Origin: Leguminivora glycinivorella
Lineage: Eukaryota > Arthropoda > Insecta > Lepidoptera > Tortricidae
DNA length: 64,000 nt
Direction: 5' to 3'
NCBI RefSeq assembly: GCF_023078275.1
Contig: NC_062971.1
Span: forward strand, 2,046,001-2,110,000
Positions 42,074-52,289 of the stretch are shown here, one piece after another. The notes beneath the pieces are model-generated. The model was not told where the DNA came from. It worked only from the letters and a program-made list of their open reading frames with translations, and made no database searches. A program made the position numbers and the translations under genes. Numbering within the stretch: position 1 is the first letter of the stretch; each line of letters starts with the position of its first letter.

Positions 42074-44556
42074 CTTGTTTTACCAAAATGTAAGAGGCCT
42101 GAAAGGAAAATTATCCCAGACTAAAAATACGCTCATTACATTCAACACTGATATAATTGCACTAACTGAAACTCGATTAGACGACACAGTTCATGACTCT
42201 GAACTGTTCCCTGATGATTTCACCGTCCTGCGAGCAGACCGCCGCGGTCGCGGCGGCGGCGGCGTCCTGTTGTGGCCTAGTATCCTCTGAGAAGCACCAC
42301 CTGCCCCTGGACATAACCTTCACCTGCACTACCTTGTTCACTATCGCAACACCCTCCACAAACACTCCCGAAATTGTTGATCCGAAACTTCCCCGTAATT
42401 ACAGAAAAGCTAATCTACCCCTGCTCTATCACAAGTTGTGCAATACGGTGTGGTCGCCTCTATATATTTGTAGTACTGTTGATGACTGTGTTGGATGTTT
42501 CTATAATATTCTAAATGAAATAATTGCCGATTGTGTTCCGCCAAAATCAAATCCAATAAATCGAAAAACTTATCCGAATTGGTTCACAGGTGAACTTATC
42601 CACCTTAACAATTTAAAAAATATGTATCATAAATACTATAAGCAATCTGGAAATCAGCTATATTATGCATTCTTCACATACTATAGAAAACAAGTCAATG
42701 TTAAAACTCAAGAATGCCATGATTCTTTCATAAAAACTCTTCAATCAAATATTGTAAATGAACCATCGTCCTTCTGGTCATTCATAAAACAAAACAGAAA
42801 GTCTAACCAGCCCGCCACATTTGGTAAAATGTCACCACAAGAAGTAGCTGATTCATTCGCAAACTATTTTAAAAATGCTTACCTACCCACACCACCTGTC
42901 TTAGATCCCCAGGCCGCGTGTAGTTCTGCTACTGCCATGGGATTCCAAGAAACCATTCGTACTGTTAATATTGGATATATTTCTGAGAACGAAGTCCGCA
43001 AAGCTTTAAGTCGTCTGTCATCGAAGCATACCCAAGGTCCTGACGGAATCCCCCAGTACATAATTAAAGATTGTCGCGAAGTGTTTGTTCGGCCCTTGCA
43101 ATTTATCCTCAATCTTTCGTTGCAATTAAAAACATACCCTTCCCTCTGGAAAACAACAAAAGTATTACCCGTATTTAAATCCGGTTCTAAGGCTGATATT
43201 CAAAATTACCGACCAATTGCCGTACTATCCGTGTTCGGAAAAGTTTTTGAAACTATTCTACACTCTCGCATGTATCAACAGCTCAATGGCTGGTTCTGTG
43301 ACGAGCAACATGGTTTCCTACCAAAGCGTTCAACCTCATCCAATCTCATAAACGCAACTACTGTTATTGCTAATAACCTTGATGAAAAGAAGCAAGTAGA
43401 TGTGGCCTATTTCGACTATCGAAAAGCATTTGATAGAGTGGATAACGACATACTTTTAATAAAACTGGCACATGCTGGATTCACACGACCTCTATTGGAA
43501 TTATTGACTAACTACTTCACAGGTAGACAGCAATATGTCCAATATGGTCAATCCAGGTCAAATTCATACTCTGTATTATCAGGAATAGGTCAAGGTAGTT
43601 CTCTCGGTCCTCTCTTATTTCTTATTCTTATCAATGACCTCCCTGCATCCATAAAAAACTCCACGTGCTTACTGTTTGCTGATGATTTAAAGTTAATTAA
43701 ACCGATCAGTGCTCACCAAGACTGTGCTGCATTACAAGAGGACATCAGCAGCGTATGTACGTGGAGTATTCAAAACAAATTGTCCCTCAATGAAAATAAA
43801 TGCTCAGTCATGTCCTACACCCGTGCATTCAATAGCCTACATTACAACTACACGATTTATAATCAGCCTATGCAACAAGTCACATCTGCTCGTGATCTGG
43901 GCACATGGTTCGACTCCCATCTTACTTTTAATGAGCATATTGTTGCAACTTGCAAGGCTGCTAGAAAAGTATTGGGCTTTGTAATCCGCCAATGTAAATT
44001 TCTTGATTCCCTAAATGCCTTTTGTGCATTATACAATGCATATGTTCGAAGCCGGCTTGAATGTAACGCCACAATATGGAGCCCTCATGAGCATCAATAC
44101 ACTCTTATGTTAGAGAGGGTGCAAAAGTCATTTGTACGCTTCCTTTTCCTTAAAACCTATGGATATTATCCACATCTTTACCCCACCCTCTATGTACTAG
44201 GAATGGTAAACTATACTTCACTAGAGTGCAGAAGGAGTTTGTCCCTTGTAAGATTCTTCTTTAGGTTAATACGCGGCCAAATTTCGAACCCTTCCTTGTT
44301 GTCGCTCATTTCACTCAAAGTGCGTCCGGTCACCGGTTTAGAACTCCGTCCCCGCCGACAGACTCTATTCGCCATCCCGGTGGCACGCACCCATGCTCTG
44401 TCGCACTCACCACTGCACCACGCTTTAACCCTTCTCAATGACATACTGGCCAGCGACAGCAAACTGGATATGTTTCACAGCACGGAGCCGCAATTCCTTG
44501 CGATCAGCGCCCGTCACTTGGAGTCTATAACTACTCCAAGTTCGATCCACGTGTGA
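42030..44556 (+). pseudogene. LINE ORF2: endonuclease-deleted reverse transcriptase
   Basis: The ORF2 frame opens at 42030, overlapping ORF1 by 44 bases, and shows the start of an AP endonuclease (FYQNVRGLKGKLSQ, ALTETRLDD, GGGGVLL), ending at a stop near 42290. Reverse transcriptase then continues in another frame to 44556: pre-RT PRNYRKANLPL, PDGIPQYII, YRPIAVLSVFGKVFE, AYFDYRKAFDRV, GIGQGSSLGPLLF and FADDLKLI, with a complete C-terminus. Between GVLL and PRNYRKAN only about 35 codons remain where an intact endonuclease needs well over 100, so most catalytic residues are lost by internal deletion that also shifts frame (about 42270-42390). The RT itself is intact over about 720 codons. The first 50 residues of the long frame beginning at 42193 are out-of-frame sequence. 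Confidence 0.88.
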
Positions 44557-44717
44557 GTACCTACTATATTATGTACTCTATGTTCCGCCACACTATTTTA
44601 TATAAGTGTACCAGGATTATTCATGTTTATACCCTCCTGTATGATTGACATGTTTAGCTAGGCTGTTAATGTTAATTTAAGGAATAAATAAATAAAGAAA
44701 GAAATAAAGAAAGAAAG

Positions 44718-45283
44718 TAAAGCTACCCTAAGGCGTGTCATTTATATCTTGACGTACCTTTATCTGTTATAGAGGTATTTATTATAAAATATAAACCTCC
44801 GACCACACCTACAGACACAACAGCTCATAAACATCCACACACATTTTCCACTTCACTCCTAATAATAGTGTTTATATCTTTATGACCACGTGATGTGGCT
44901 TCGGCGGAAAACTTCGACTTTTCCAACCGAACTTTTGGAAATTAGAACCTCAGTGTAAATTGCTCTGATTGGTCCGTCACGATCGCGGATCGGGATGGTC
45001 GTCAGTTAGCACCAATCACATAGAAGTATATTTTTTATGGATCACTTATGTGGCGCATGGGATACGATAAACAGAATGAGTAAATGACTAAATAGTACCC
45101 CGGACTTTGCCCTGGCTGGTTATAAAATAAAAAAGTATTTTTAATGTACTTGTTGGTAACAAGTTCATCAGGTTTTTGGATGCTGAAAATTAACTGTACA
45201 TACCCTAGTCAACGCAGAGACATTATAATAAATTCCAAAGCATCCATAATACTTCGATAACCAATGCTTCGAAGTTTGATTGA
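44718..45283. other. Unassigned DNA
   Basis: No gene or repeat that I can support between the LINE tail and the right copy of the flanking direct repeat. Confidence 0.45.
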
Positions 45284-45392
45284 ATACTGGAGTAAATGGT
45301 CCTTCATAATTATTAGTCTAGAGTTATCGCGATGACAACTTCTACTTAGCTGATCATTTAAATTGAATAATTTGATGCATTGATTTATCCTC
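45284..45392 (+). repeat. Direct repeat flanking the LINE locus, right copy
   Basis: Partner of 38661-38771; visible differences include AAATGG for the AATTATTC segment, GATGCAT for GATACAT and TTTATCC for TTTTTCC. Confidence 0.85.
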
Positions 45393-45493
45393 CTGCTGGT
45401 GGTGTGAACGGAAAGGGAAATATTCTCATTTTTTCATTTAATAACGAACGACATTATAAATTCACTGCAACGGTATGATCTTTTTTCTCTACT

Positions 45494-45625
45494 GTGCGTT
45501 TTCACATTATCCGATCCGATATCGGATGTAGGACCGATATCCCATACATTTAAGCCGCCACCGCCATCTTTGATTTTTGCCTTTGAAATCCATCCGATAT
45601 CGAATCGGATAATGTGAAAACGCGC
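45494..45625. mobile_element. Harbinger-type MITE, diverged copy
   Basis: 132 bp; ends GTGCGTTTTCACATTATCCG and GGATAATGTGAAAACGCGC. The centre has an extra GCCGCCACC and part of the right inverted repeat is lost. Flanking trinucleotides no longer match. Confidence 0.82.
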
Positions 45626-45640
45626 TCATTTTACCCTTCA

Positions 45641-45843
45641 GTGGCTTATTTTACAATAGTGACAATTGTCGCTCGACAGTGTCACTTCGGCGTTCATTGC
45701 CTGTTCAACAAGGGAATATTGACGTTGAGTAACAATGTTACTTATCAAACCAGAAATAGGTACAGAGTTGTCAGCAAAGAATATAATACTCACTAGGAGG
45801 TTGTCAGTGTCAAGTGTCAACGTCACTGTGGTAAATAGCCCAC
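45641..45843. mobile_element. MITE with GGGCTATTTCAC termini, reverse copy
   Basis: Right end GTCACTGTGGTAAATAGCCCAC and worn left end GTGGCTTATTTTACAATAGTG. The interior CAGTGTCACTTCGGCGTTCA and GAGTAACAATGTTACTTATC match the reverse of 15472-15633. Confidence 0.72.
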
Positions 45844-46098
45844 AGAGCTAATCTTTTTCGGGTTTGACCAACATGCTAACGGGTATATTTTAAATGTTAA
45901 CAGTTTATCAACTCCTTTGACTGGGCTAACACTAACATACTCGTATGGAACCGTTTCTTTAGATGTTCCAAAGATTATGGAACAAGTTCCAAGATCAGTT
46001 TGGCCGGTCGTGGCCCGTTTTACCCTCATTTAATTTAGCGTTGTAATTACATTATTGTAAACTCTGCGAAATAACGGTGTATTCCCATTTGACCCTAT

Positions 46099-46515
46099 AT
46101 GTATAGTATGAATTTTCTGAGATGAACTTTTCGCTTCAGCCGTAATCCGTTAAACAAAGGCCTTTGTTTCTATTATTCCCGGCGGCTAGATCCCGTTTCC
46201 ATAGCACGTGCTAAAGTCTCAGTGTAGTTAAAAAGTAACTATCATGATAACAATAAGGTTCAAATTTATTAAACAGTTTGCAGTAGGTATGCAGGTAACT
46301 TTTTTTGAAGGTGACAAAACGTGTTATCTCCGAAAGGTTTTTTTATGGATTTGAACCTTATTACTATCATGATAGTTGCTTTTTAACTACACTGAGACTA
46401 TAGCACGTGCCGTTTAAACGGGAGCTAGCCGCCGTGAATAATAGAAACAAAGGCCTTTGTTTATCAGATTACGGCTAAAGCGAAAAGTTCATCTCAGAAA
46501 ATTCACACTATACAT
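46099..46515. mobile_element. 417-bp foldback element
   Basis: Two arms of about 167 bases, ATGTATAGTATGAATTTTCT... (46099) and ...AGAAAATTCACACTATACAT (46515), are near-exact complements around an 84-base loop. The arms include AAACAAAGGCCTTTGTTT and TTTTTAACTACACTGAGAC. Non-coding. A decayed half copy lies at 21848-22123. Confidence 0.85.
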
Positions 46516-47718
46516 TGTTATGAATGTTATTAATATTAATTATTATTAATAATTTGTCACCAAACACGGATAATTCGTCTATAACTAAATAATACCGTTT
46601 ATTTGTAAACTTCGCCACAACTTAACTTCCAGTTCATTGATGAGACAGAGGAAAAATTAAACGGCTGCATTTAATTTTTCCTCCATAACAATATAATGGT
46701 CCGATTTAGTTCTGGGAATCGCGATATAGGACAACATAACAATTATTAGGTCTTATATGAGTAGGTAGTAAAAAAATATCCGTACGTCCGAACGAACTTA
46801 TAGTTTTATAGTTGGATGGACATAATGTATTTTTCAGTACAGATGGTGTTTTTTTTACGCACTAGTGCGAGAAGTGGTTCATTAAGAGGGCATTCAACGA
46901 AAACGTCGTAATAATGTAAAATTGATAGTTTTAGTCGGCAAAATGCTACACTTTCCGTCATCTAAAAGACTTATTAAGTTCAGGATTCGATTAGGACATC
47001 TTCTTAACTTACATGTTGTGAGACTGGATTTTTAAAAACTAACTCATTTAATTAATTATGATTTTTTTTCTGGTGCATGTTTAGGAAAACCCGCGAAAAG
47101 TGCTGACTTAGTCCGTCTAATTTGTAAAATTTGGATAGTTTTGAATGCTTCAAGTGGTAAATTTGTATTATGTATATCCTGTACTACAATCTTCTGAGAC
47201 TACTTCTTTGTTATAAGGCTTTAGAATAGAGTAAATGAGGATATGATGAATCCAATTTGTTTCAGAAATCACCTCAGAATAAGTGTCAATTTCTTCGAAA
47301 ACTTACGTGTTTTTGAAGTAGTTTTAATATAAAAATAATCTACAACGCTTACTCAAACAGATTTTATGCAAAAGTTTTCTATTAATTGCAATTTAATATT
47401 TTTGACGATTTTTTAAAAATGCCTCCTTATTACCGGTTACGCGCGCTTGCGATGTCAGTACCGCGGCAGAGCTTGTAGAGGCAGGACGTATGTTAGTCCG
47501 CTCCGCACGCGGCTCGACGATCGCGAAGTTATTTTGTTATTGTGTGCGGCACCCGCCGTGTCTAAAACCGCACTTGTGTGCGTGTTTGGCTGTACTGTTG
47601 CATGTATACTGCGGCCGAAAACTTTGATCCTTGGGTTGACGACTTTGGTATCTAACTAATTAACTTGACTAATATTTTTAGTAAGTATTATTTATTATTG
47701 AATATCATTTTAGGTTAC
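46516..47718. other. Unassigned DNA, GC-rich near the tandem array
   Basis: A GC- and CpG-rich stretch at about 47437-47630 contains a 70-codon frame (47447-47659) with no features. It could be a promoter-like CpG-rich region or part of the neighbouring repeat. Confidence 0.4.
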
Positions 47719-48482
47719 TGACTCGTCTCAACAAAATCTTTGACAATAGATTGTACTCAGGATCTGATGATGAAGTCAGATGGTAGTCATGAGTTCTCAT
47801 CAACCAGGTCTTGAAACCATTTCGTGTTTGGGCTCGTTTGATTCGCCTCAACAAGATCTTTGACAAGAGGTGATGGTACCCAGGATCTGATGATGAAGCC
47901 GGAAGGTAGTCATGAGTTCTCATCAACCAGGTCTTGAAACCATTTCGTGTTTGGGCTCGTTTGATTTGCCTCAACAAGATCTTTGACAAGAGGTGATGGT
48001 ACCCAGGATCTGATGATGAAGCCGGAAGGTAGTCATGAGTTCTCATCAACCAGGTCTTGAAACCATTTCGTGTTTGGGCTCGTTTGGTTCGTCTCAACAA
48101 GATCTTTGACAAGAGATGGTACCCAGGATCTGATGATGAAGCTGGAAGGTAGTCAAGAGAATTCATCAACCAGGTCTTGAAACCACTCCGTGTTTGGGCT
48201 CGTTTGGTTCGTCTCAACAAGATCTTTGACAAGAGATTGTACCCAGGATCTGATGGTGAAGCCGGAAGGTAGTCAAGAGTATTCAACAACCAGGTCTTGC
48301 AACTCTTCTGTGTTTGGGCTCGTTTGATTCGTCTCAACAAGATCTTTGACAAGAGATGGTACCCAGGATCTGATGATGAAGCTGGAAGGTAGTCAAGAGT
48401 ATTCCACGATCAGGTCTTGAAACCACTTCGTGTTTGGGTTCGTTTGATTCGTCTCAACAAGATCTTTGACAAGAGATGGTAA
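47719..48482 (-). repeat. 120/123-bp tandem array with an open minus-strand frame
   Basis: Seven occurrences of TCAACAA(A/G)ATCTTTGACAA at 47728, 47848, 47971, 48094, 48214, 48334 and 48454, giving units of 120, 123, 123, 120, 120 and 120 bases. All length changes are multiples of three. On the minus strand the units read through as 40- or 41-residue repeats (LLSKILLRRIKRAQTRNGFK, TWLMRTHDYLPASSSDPGYH) from about 48400 to 47705, 215 codons as usually counted. There is no ATG: the first usable codon is TTG, and the next unit to the right has TGA in place of Trp. So it is either a fragment of a coding minisatellite or a satellite that happens to be open. Not recognised. Confidence 0.85.
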
Positions 48483-48634
48483 TCACTCTTTTATACTCTG
48501 GCGCATCCACTGTCTCAGTGTGTCAACAGTCAACTAAAGCAGGTAGGCGTAGCGTAGAGTTGTATTTCCTTACAAAAAAACTAATACATAGATGTGGACC
48601 TTCCTGTGCTCCATGCAATTAAAACAACATAATA

Positions 48635-49248
48635 TTTAAAAACCGGCCGAGAGCGTGTCGGGTCGCGCTCAGTGCCTACACTGAGCGTGGCCCGACACGC
48701 TGTCGGCCGGTTTTTAAAGCCGCGTTGGTAAATAGCCGCTCGGCTCTTCCGTAGTTTTCCATATTTTTCAAAAACTACAGAACCTATCAAGTTCAAAACA
48801 GTTTTCCTAGAAAGTTTATAAAGTTCTACTTTTGTGATTTTTAAATATTTTTTAAATATATGGTTAAAAAGTTAGAGGGGGGGGGGGGACACTTTTTTTC
48901 TTTTAGGAGCGATTATTCCCGAAAATATTAATATTATCAAAAAACGATTTCAGTAATTCATTTTTAAATACCTATCCTACAATAAATCATACGTTAGGGT
49001 TGAAATGAAAAAAAAAATCACTCCCTACTTTACGTGTAGGGGGGGTACCCTAATAAAACATTTTTCCCACTTTTTATTTTTGCACTTTGTCGGCGTGACT
49101 GATATACATACATATTGGTACCAAATTTCAGCTCTCTAGTTCTAACGGTCACTGAGATTATCCGCGGACGGACGGACGGACGGAGGGACAGACAGACAGA
49201 CATGGCGAAACTATAAGGGTTCCTAGTTGACTACGAAACCCTAAAAAC
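48635..49248 (-). repeat. Dispersed repeat with an 84-bp GC-rich hairpin and GGACG microsatellite
   Basis: At 48635-48718 an inverted repeat TTTAAAAACCGGCCGAGAGC... closes on a 4-base loop. Beyond it come CGTAGTTTTCCATATTTTTC, GAACCTATCAAGTTCAAAAC, a run of G, GGTACCAAATTTCAGC, a GGAC microsatellite (about 49168-49200) and TATAAGGGTTCCTAGTTGAC. The right end matches, in reverse, the start of 11422-11650. I know this as a frequent moth repeat; the class is unknown to me. Confidence 0.75.
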
Positions 49249-49326
49249 ACATTTTAAATATAAAAAAAACTACTTAAAATTAAAGAAAACCGATCTTAGT
49301 TCCATTATATATATGTACCTAGAAAA

Positions 49327-49526
49327 CATCATCATCTTCCTTGCGTTATCCCGGCATTTGCCACGGCTCATGGGAGCCTGCGGTCCACTTTGACAACTAA
49401 TCCCAAGATTTGGCGTAGGCACTAGTTTTTACGAAAGCGACTGCCATCTGACCTTTCAACCCAAAGGGTAAACTAGACCTTATTGGAATAAGTCCGGTTT
49501 CCTCACGCTGTTTTCCTTCACCGAAA
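49327..49526 (+). repeat. Dispersed repeat (CATCATCATCTTCCTTGCG family), copy 1
   Basis: TTGCGTTATCCCGGCATTTG, CCACGGCTCATGGGAGCC, ACTAGTTTTTACGAAAGCGA, CTGCCATCTGACCTT and GTTTTCCTTCACCG. A reverse-strand copy lies at 63130-63285. A frequent moth repeat, class not assigned. Confidence 0.75.
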
Positions 49527-49942
49527 AGAACCTAGAAAACATATCATATACAAAATGAAATAAAACTAAGAAAACGGATTATATTCATTATACGCGATAT
49601 AATCTGATTCCATAAATTTATTTCATGAGTAACTATCGCGGTGACAGAAGACAATATTATATACACAATTTATTATATTATAAAAGTTTTTTAATTTATT
49701 TCTTCCAAGGCTACACACGTTTTAATAAAAAAAACTGTGATAAGTTTAATAATTAAAATAAAGGTCAAGTATTTATGCACGAAATCATGTATGCAAATAT
49801 GTAATATATATGGTGGTGTTTTTACGCAAGTATCAATAATGGTTAGTCCGCAACGCTACTGACGGCGTGGCGGTACCGACCATGAATACTATCCCTTTCG
49901 CTCTAGCCGCACGTAAGGTTGGTTCGAAGAGGATCGCACGCT

Positions 49943-50185
49943 ATGTCTGTACCGCAGGCTACAATCGTTATGCTTCTGGTTATAGTGTGCGTCTGCACAC
50001 AGGCGCACGCCAGCGCCGCCGGCGTCGAAATGCGAGCAAGCAGATTTTTTGAAAGCGCTCTTAAGTATATGCCAGGTCGAAACTTCGGAGGCTCATCTGT
50101 ACTGAAAAACGTCGTACGATACACGTGCGAAAAGGAAATTCGTAACTCGTGTCGATTTAAAACACTCCCTTCGGTCGTGTTTTAA
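49943..50185 (+). CDS. Short frame with a strong signal peptide, unknown secreted peptide
   Basis: 81 codons from ATG 49943 (a further in-frame start codon lies upstream at 49919). The N-terminus MSVPQATIVMLLVIVCVC followed by TQAHASAAG has the charge, hydrophobic core and AxA site of a classical signal peptide. The mature part begins GVEMRASRFFESALKYMPGR and NFGGSS. From about codon 56 on, the DNA (from about 50110) matches what I recall as a repeat containing CGTGTCGATTTAAAAC and TTCGGTCGTGTTTTAA, so the C-terminal 25 residues are probably not native. It may be a first exon whose splice donor I cannot identify, a gene damaged by a repeat insertion, or chance. No family recognised. Confidence 0.35.
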   Translation: MSVPQATIVMLLVIVCVCTQAHASAAGVEMRASRFFESALKYMPGRNFGGSSVLKNVVRYTCEKEIRNSCRFKTLPSVVF

Positions 50186-50242
50186 TTTATCGCCACTCGT
50201 TTCGAACTTCCTTTTTTACGTACTTGCATCGTAATGTACTAT

Positions 50243-50345
50243 TTCACTACACCAACTGGTAAAGATCAATTTTGCTATTCGAAAACTGATAGCAAAATTG
50301 CGTTTTATCCACAAGAGTGCAAATCTTAACTTGATGCCCTGAGCT
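50243..50345 (+). repeat. Left part of the TTTCACCACACCAA element
   Basis: ATTTCACTACACCAACTGGT, TTTTGCTATTCGAAAACTG and GATAGCAAAATTGCG match 21330-21420. The right terminus is absent. Confidence 0.72.
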
Positions 50346-50522
50346 GGTTGGTAGAATCGCCACCAGTTACGAATGTAAGTAATGTACTGTATTGTAGCTA
50401 TAAATCTGTATACAATTCTTTAAATACTTTTTTATCAATGTGGTTTTCTTTTGTTTACAGGTAAACCCCAAAATGCACTTTCTTTGGTTCCAGCATCGCT
50501 GTAAGATAAGTTTTAATTATAT

Positions 50523-51220
50523 TACTCATTTCATTTCATTTATTATCAACCAACTTACACTAACAGGTAAACCAAACATGTAAGTTATAGGTTACATTAC
50601 ATTAAACTATACATACACAACTATATAGGTAAATTGAATAAAATTAACGAACTAGACAGGACTACACAATATTACATATACACTGTTTTAGCTTAAATTT
50701 TACAGCTTAGTTATTATACTACTTATTAAATAATTAGCCTACCTATATAATTAGTACATAATAACAATGACGCTAAGACGTTATAGTTGTAGGAGATCGA
50801 CTCCAAATACCGAGTAGCAGTGGCTAGAAGCTTCGGTTCCCCCTGTGAGAATATGTCAGTCTGGGGGTCAAACAAAAGAATATTATTAATGTGATTCAGT
50901 GCTACGTACAAAGGGCTGGAATCTAAAGCTATAGTGTTGGTGCTGGGGATAACAAACAGAAGTGTGGCGCGAGGTCTAAGAGTAGTTCGTACAAAAGGCG
51001 TTGGTATTTTAAAAGAGACATATTGCAACAACCACGGATTTGCGATTGATCCACGAATTAATCTTATAAAATATTTTATTACTGCTAGTTGCCTTCGAAC
51101 CTCAAGGCTAACGAAACTAACCATTCCCAATATGAATTGCGTGGGATACATGTATGGATAGTAACCATGCTGTTTCCAGTACAAGTACCTAACAAATGAT
51201 TTCTGAACCTACTCGTAACT
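50523..51220 (-). pseudogene. LINE ORF2 C-terminal fragment, relative of the 39296 LINE
   Basis: The minus strand reads VQKSFVRYLYWKQHGYYPYM, LGMVSFVSLEVRRQLAVIKY, FIRLIRGSIANPWLL and a C-terminus ending at 50726. It aligns along its length with the end of the ORF2 at 44556 (VQKSFVRFLFLKTYGYYPHL, FFRLIRGQISNPSLL). The 3' UTR runs to a (TGAAA)n tail at about 50542-50527. It is 5' truncated near 51220. Confidence 0.85.
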
Positions 51221-51494
51221 ATTCAGAGACTTTACTATTATATAATAGTTTATAGATAATTCGGCGTATCTAAATAGATTATGAAATGGTATACGTCTGG
51301 TTGGTAATCTTAATTTTTTGGTAGGTACAATAACGTACCTACACCATACACGTATATTTTATCTAGACTATAGTATGTATCTATTGTATATTATTATACA
51401 TAGATATGTACTGTAAAAAGTGTAAAAAGCCGTGTTTATAAAACGCGTTTTCGCTAGTTTAAACTAGTTTTTCAGTAATAGTGACTTAAATTGT
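51221..51494. other. Unassigned AT-rich DNA
   Basis: TATA-rich; no gene supported. Confidence 0.4.
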
Positions 51495-51575
51495 CCTTAT
51501 TTAGAGTGGCACTGAAAATTACAGTTTCATGTGCCCTGCCTACCCCGTTTGGAAATACAGGCGTCTTTGATTTCC
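51495..51575 (+). mobile_element. LINE 3' fragment (TGGCACTGAA family)
   Basis: GTCCTTATTTAGAGTGGCAC, TGAAAATTACAG, TTTCATGTGCCCTGCCTACC and ACAGGCGT. Same family as 33131-33257 and 59581-59705. Confidence 0.7.
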
Positions 51576-52196
51576 ACTATTAGCTAGTGGGTATTATGTT
51601 ATGATACTGAGATACTCAAAGTTAAACTTATAGGATATATTAATATTTTATTATATTTATCCAACACAACGTGGGCAGATTCGAGTGTCATATCTCATAT
51701 CATATCAAATATCGCTCCACCATTCAAATCTTATCACTGTGAGAAATTAATTTGCACATCTCTGACGTCCCGTCGACTCTTCTCTCTCGCTCACACTAAC
51801 TGTAACAGAGAAGGACGTCATTGTCGAACGTACCGCAAGACTTCGTGTCCTAAGAATTCAACTCACTCAACTCAGTATTGCTCAAGCATTCATATTGCAC
51901 GGGAGCGCGAATGTTTTTAAAACTTTTTTTTAATTTCGACTTCTTGGGTTTTGAGATGTGATCTTTAGTGTTGTCTGTTGACAAGTATCATGTCACAGAA
52001 TAAAAATAAAACATTTTGTGTGGTGATTTAATTAATTAAGCATAAAAAAGTGACATTTAAGAAACTATTGTGTGACAAAAAGAGTAACCTTGTTCTATTG
52101 TGTGGGATGACAATCATCAATTCATCAGGGATTAGGCTATCGGGTGCCTGACCTGGTGTTGGAGAAGGACGGATATAGTGGGGGGGTGTAAGTGAG
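51576..52196. other. Unassigned DNA upstream of a candidate exon
   Basis: From about 51740 the sequence is less AT-rich and non-repetitive to my eye. It might be a 5' UTR or promoter of the frame at 52201, without direct support. Confidence 0.3.
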
Positions 52197-52200
52197 CGAG

Positions 52201-52289
52201 ATGGCTAGACTGGCTACGACGGCGGCACACCTTTGCCAGAGACTGCAGGAGATGTATCCTCAGAAGTTGCATTTGCCGTATAAGCCGGT
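52201..52289 (+). CDS. Candidate first exon, unknown
   Basis: ATG in the context GAGCGAGATGGCT starts MARLATTAAHLCQRLQEMYP and QKLHLPYKP, followed by GTTCGT then a long T run, where the frame loses any protein-like character. A splice donor at AAGCCG|GTTCGT would be weak. Composition before and after differs, which suggests exon-to-intron, but no downstream exon is visible. It may be nothing. Confidence 0.2.

Larger units (their letters stand above)
39296..44717 (+). mobile_element. CR1/jockey-group LINE, nearly full length, ORF2 defective
   Basis: About 5.4 kb on the plus strand: a possible 600-bp 5' UTR, ORF1 (39899-42073), ORF2 (42030-44556) with a broken endonuclease, a 115-bp 3' UTR and a tail of AATAAATAAAGAAAG repeats ending about 44717. 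AGTAAAG occurs at 39274-39280 and 44716-44722 and might be the target duplication, but both sites are purine-rich, so this is weak. The 5' border is approximate. A diverged relative of its ORF2 end lies at 50523-51220. Confidence 0.8.

Noticed and set aside
42193..42360. N-terminal 50 residues of the long RT frame (alanine-rich) as a genuine protein start
   Set aside because: The overlapping ORF2 frame from 42030 has endonuclease motifs there; the alanine run is the (GCG)n stretch read out of frame.
47447..47659. 70-codon frame in a CpG-rich stretch
   Set aside because: No domain, no splice or promoter evidence; composition alone does not support a gene.
47719..48482. CRISPR array
   Set aside because: Units are 120/123 bp contiguous tandem repeats with no unique spacers, in a eukaryotic genome.
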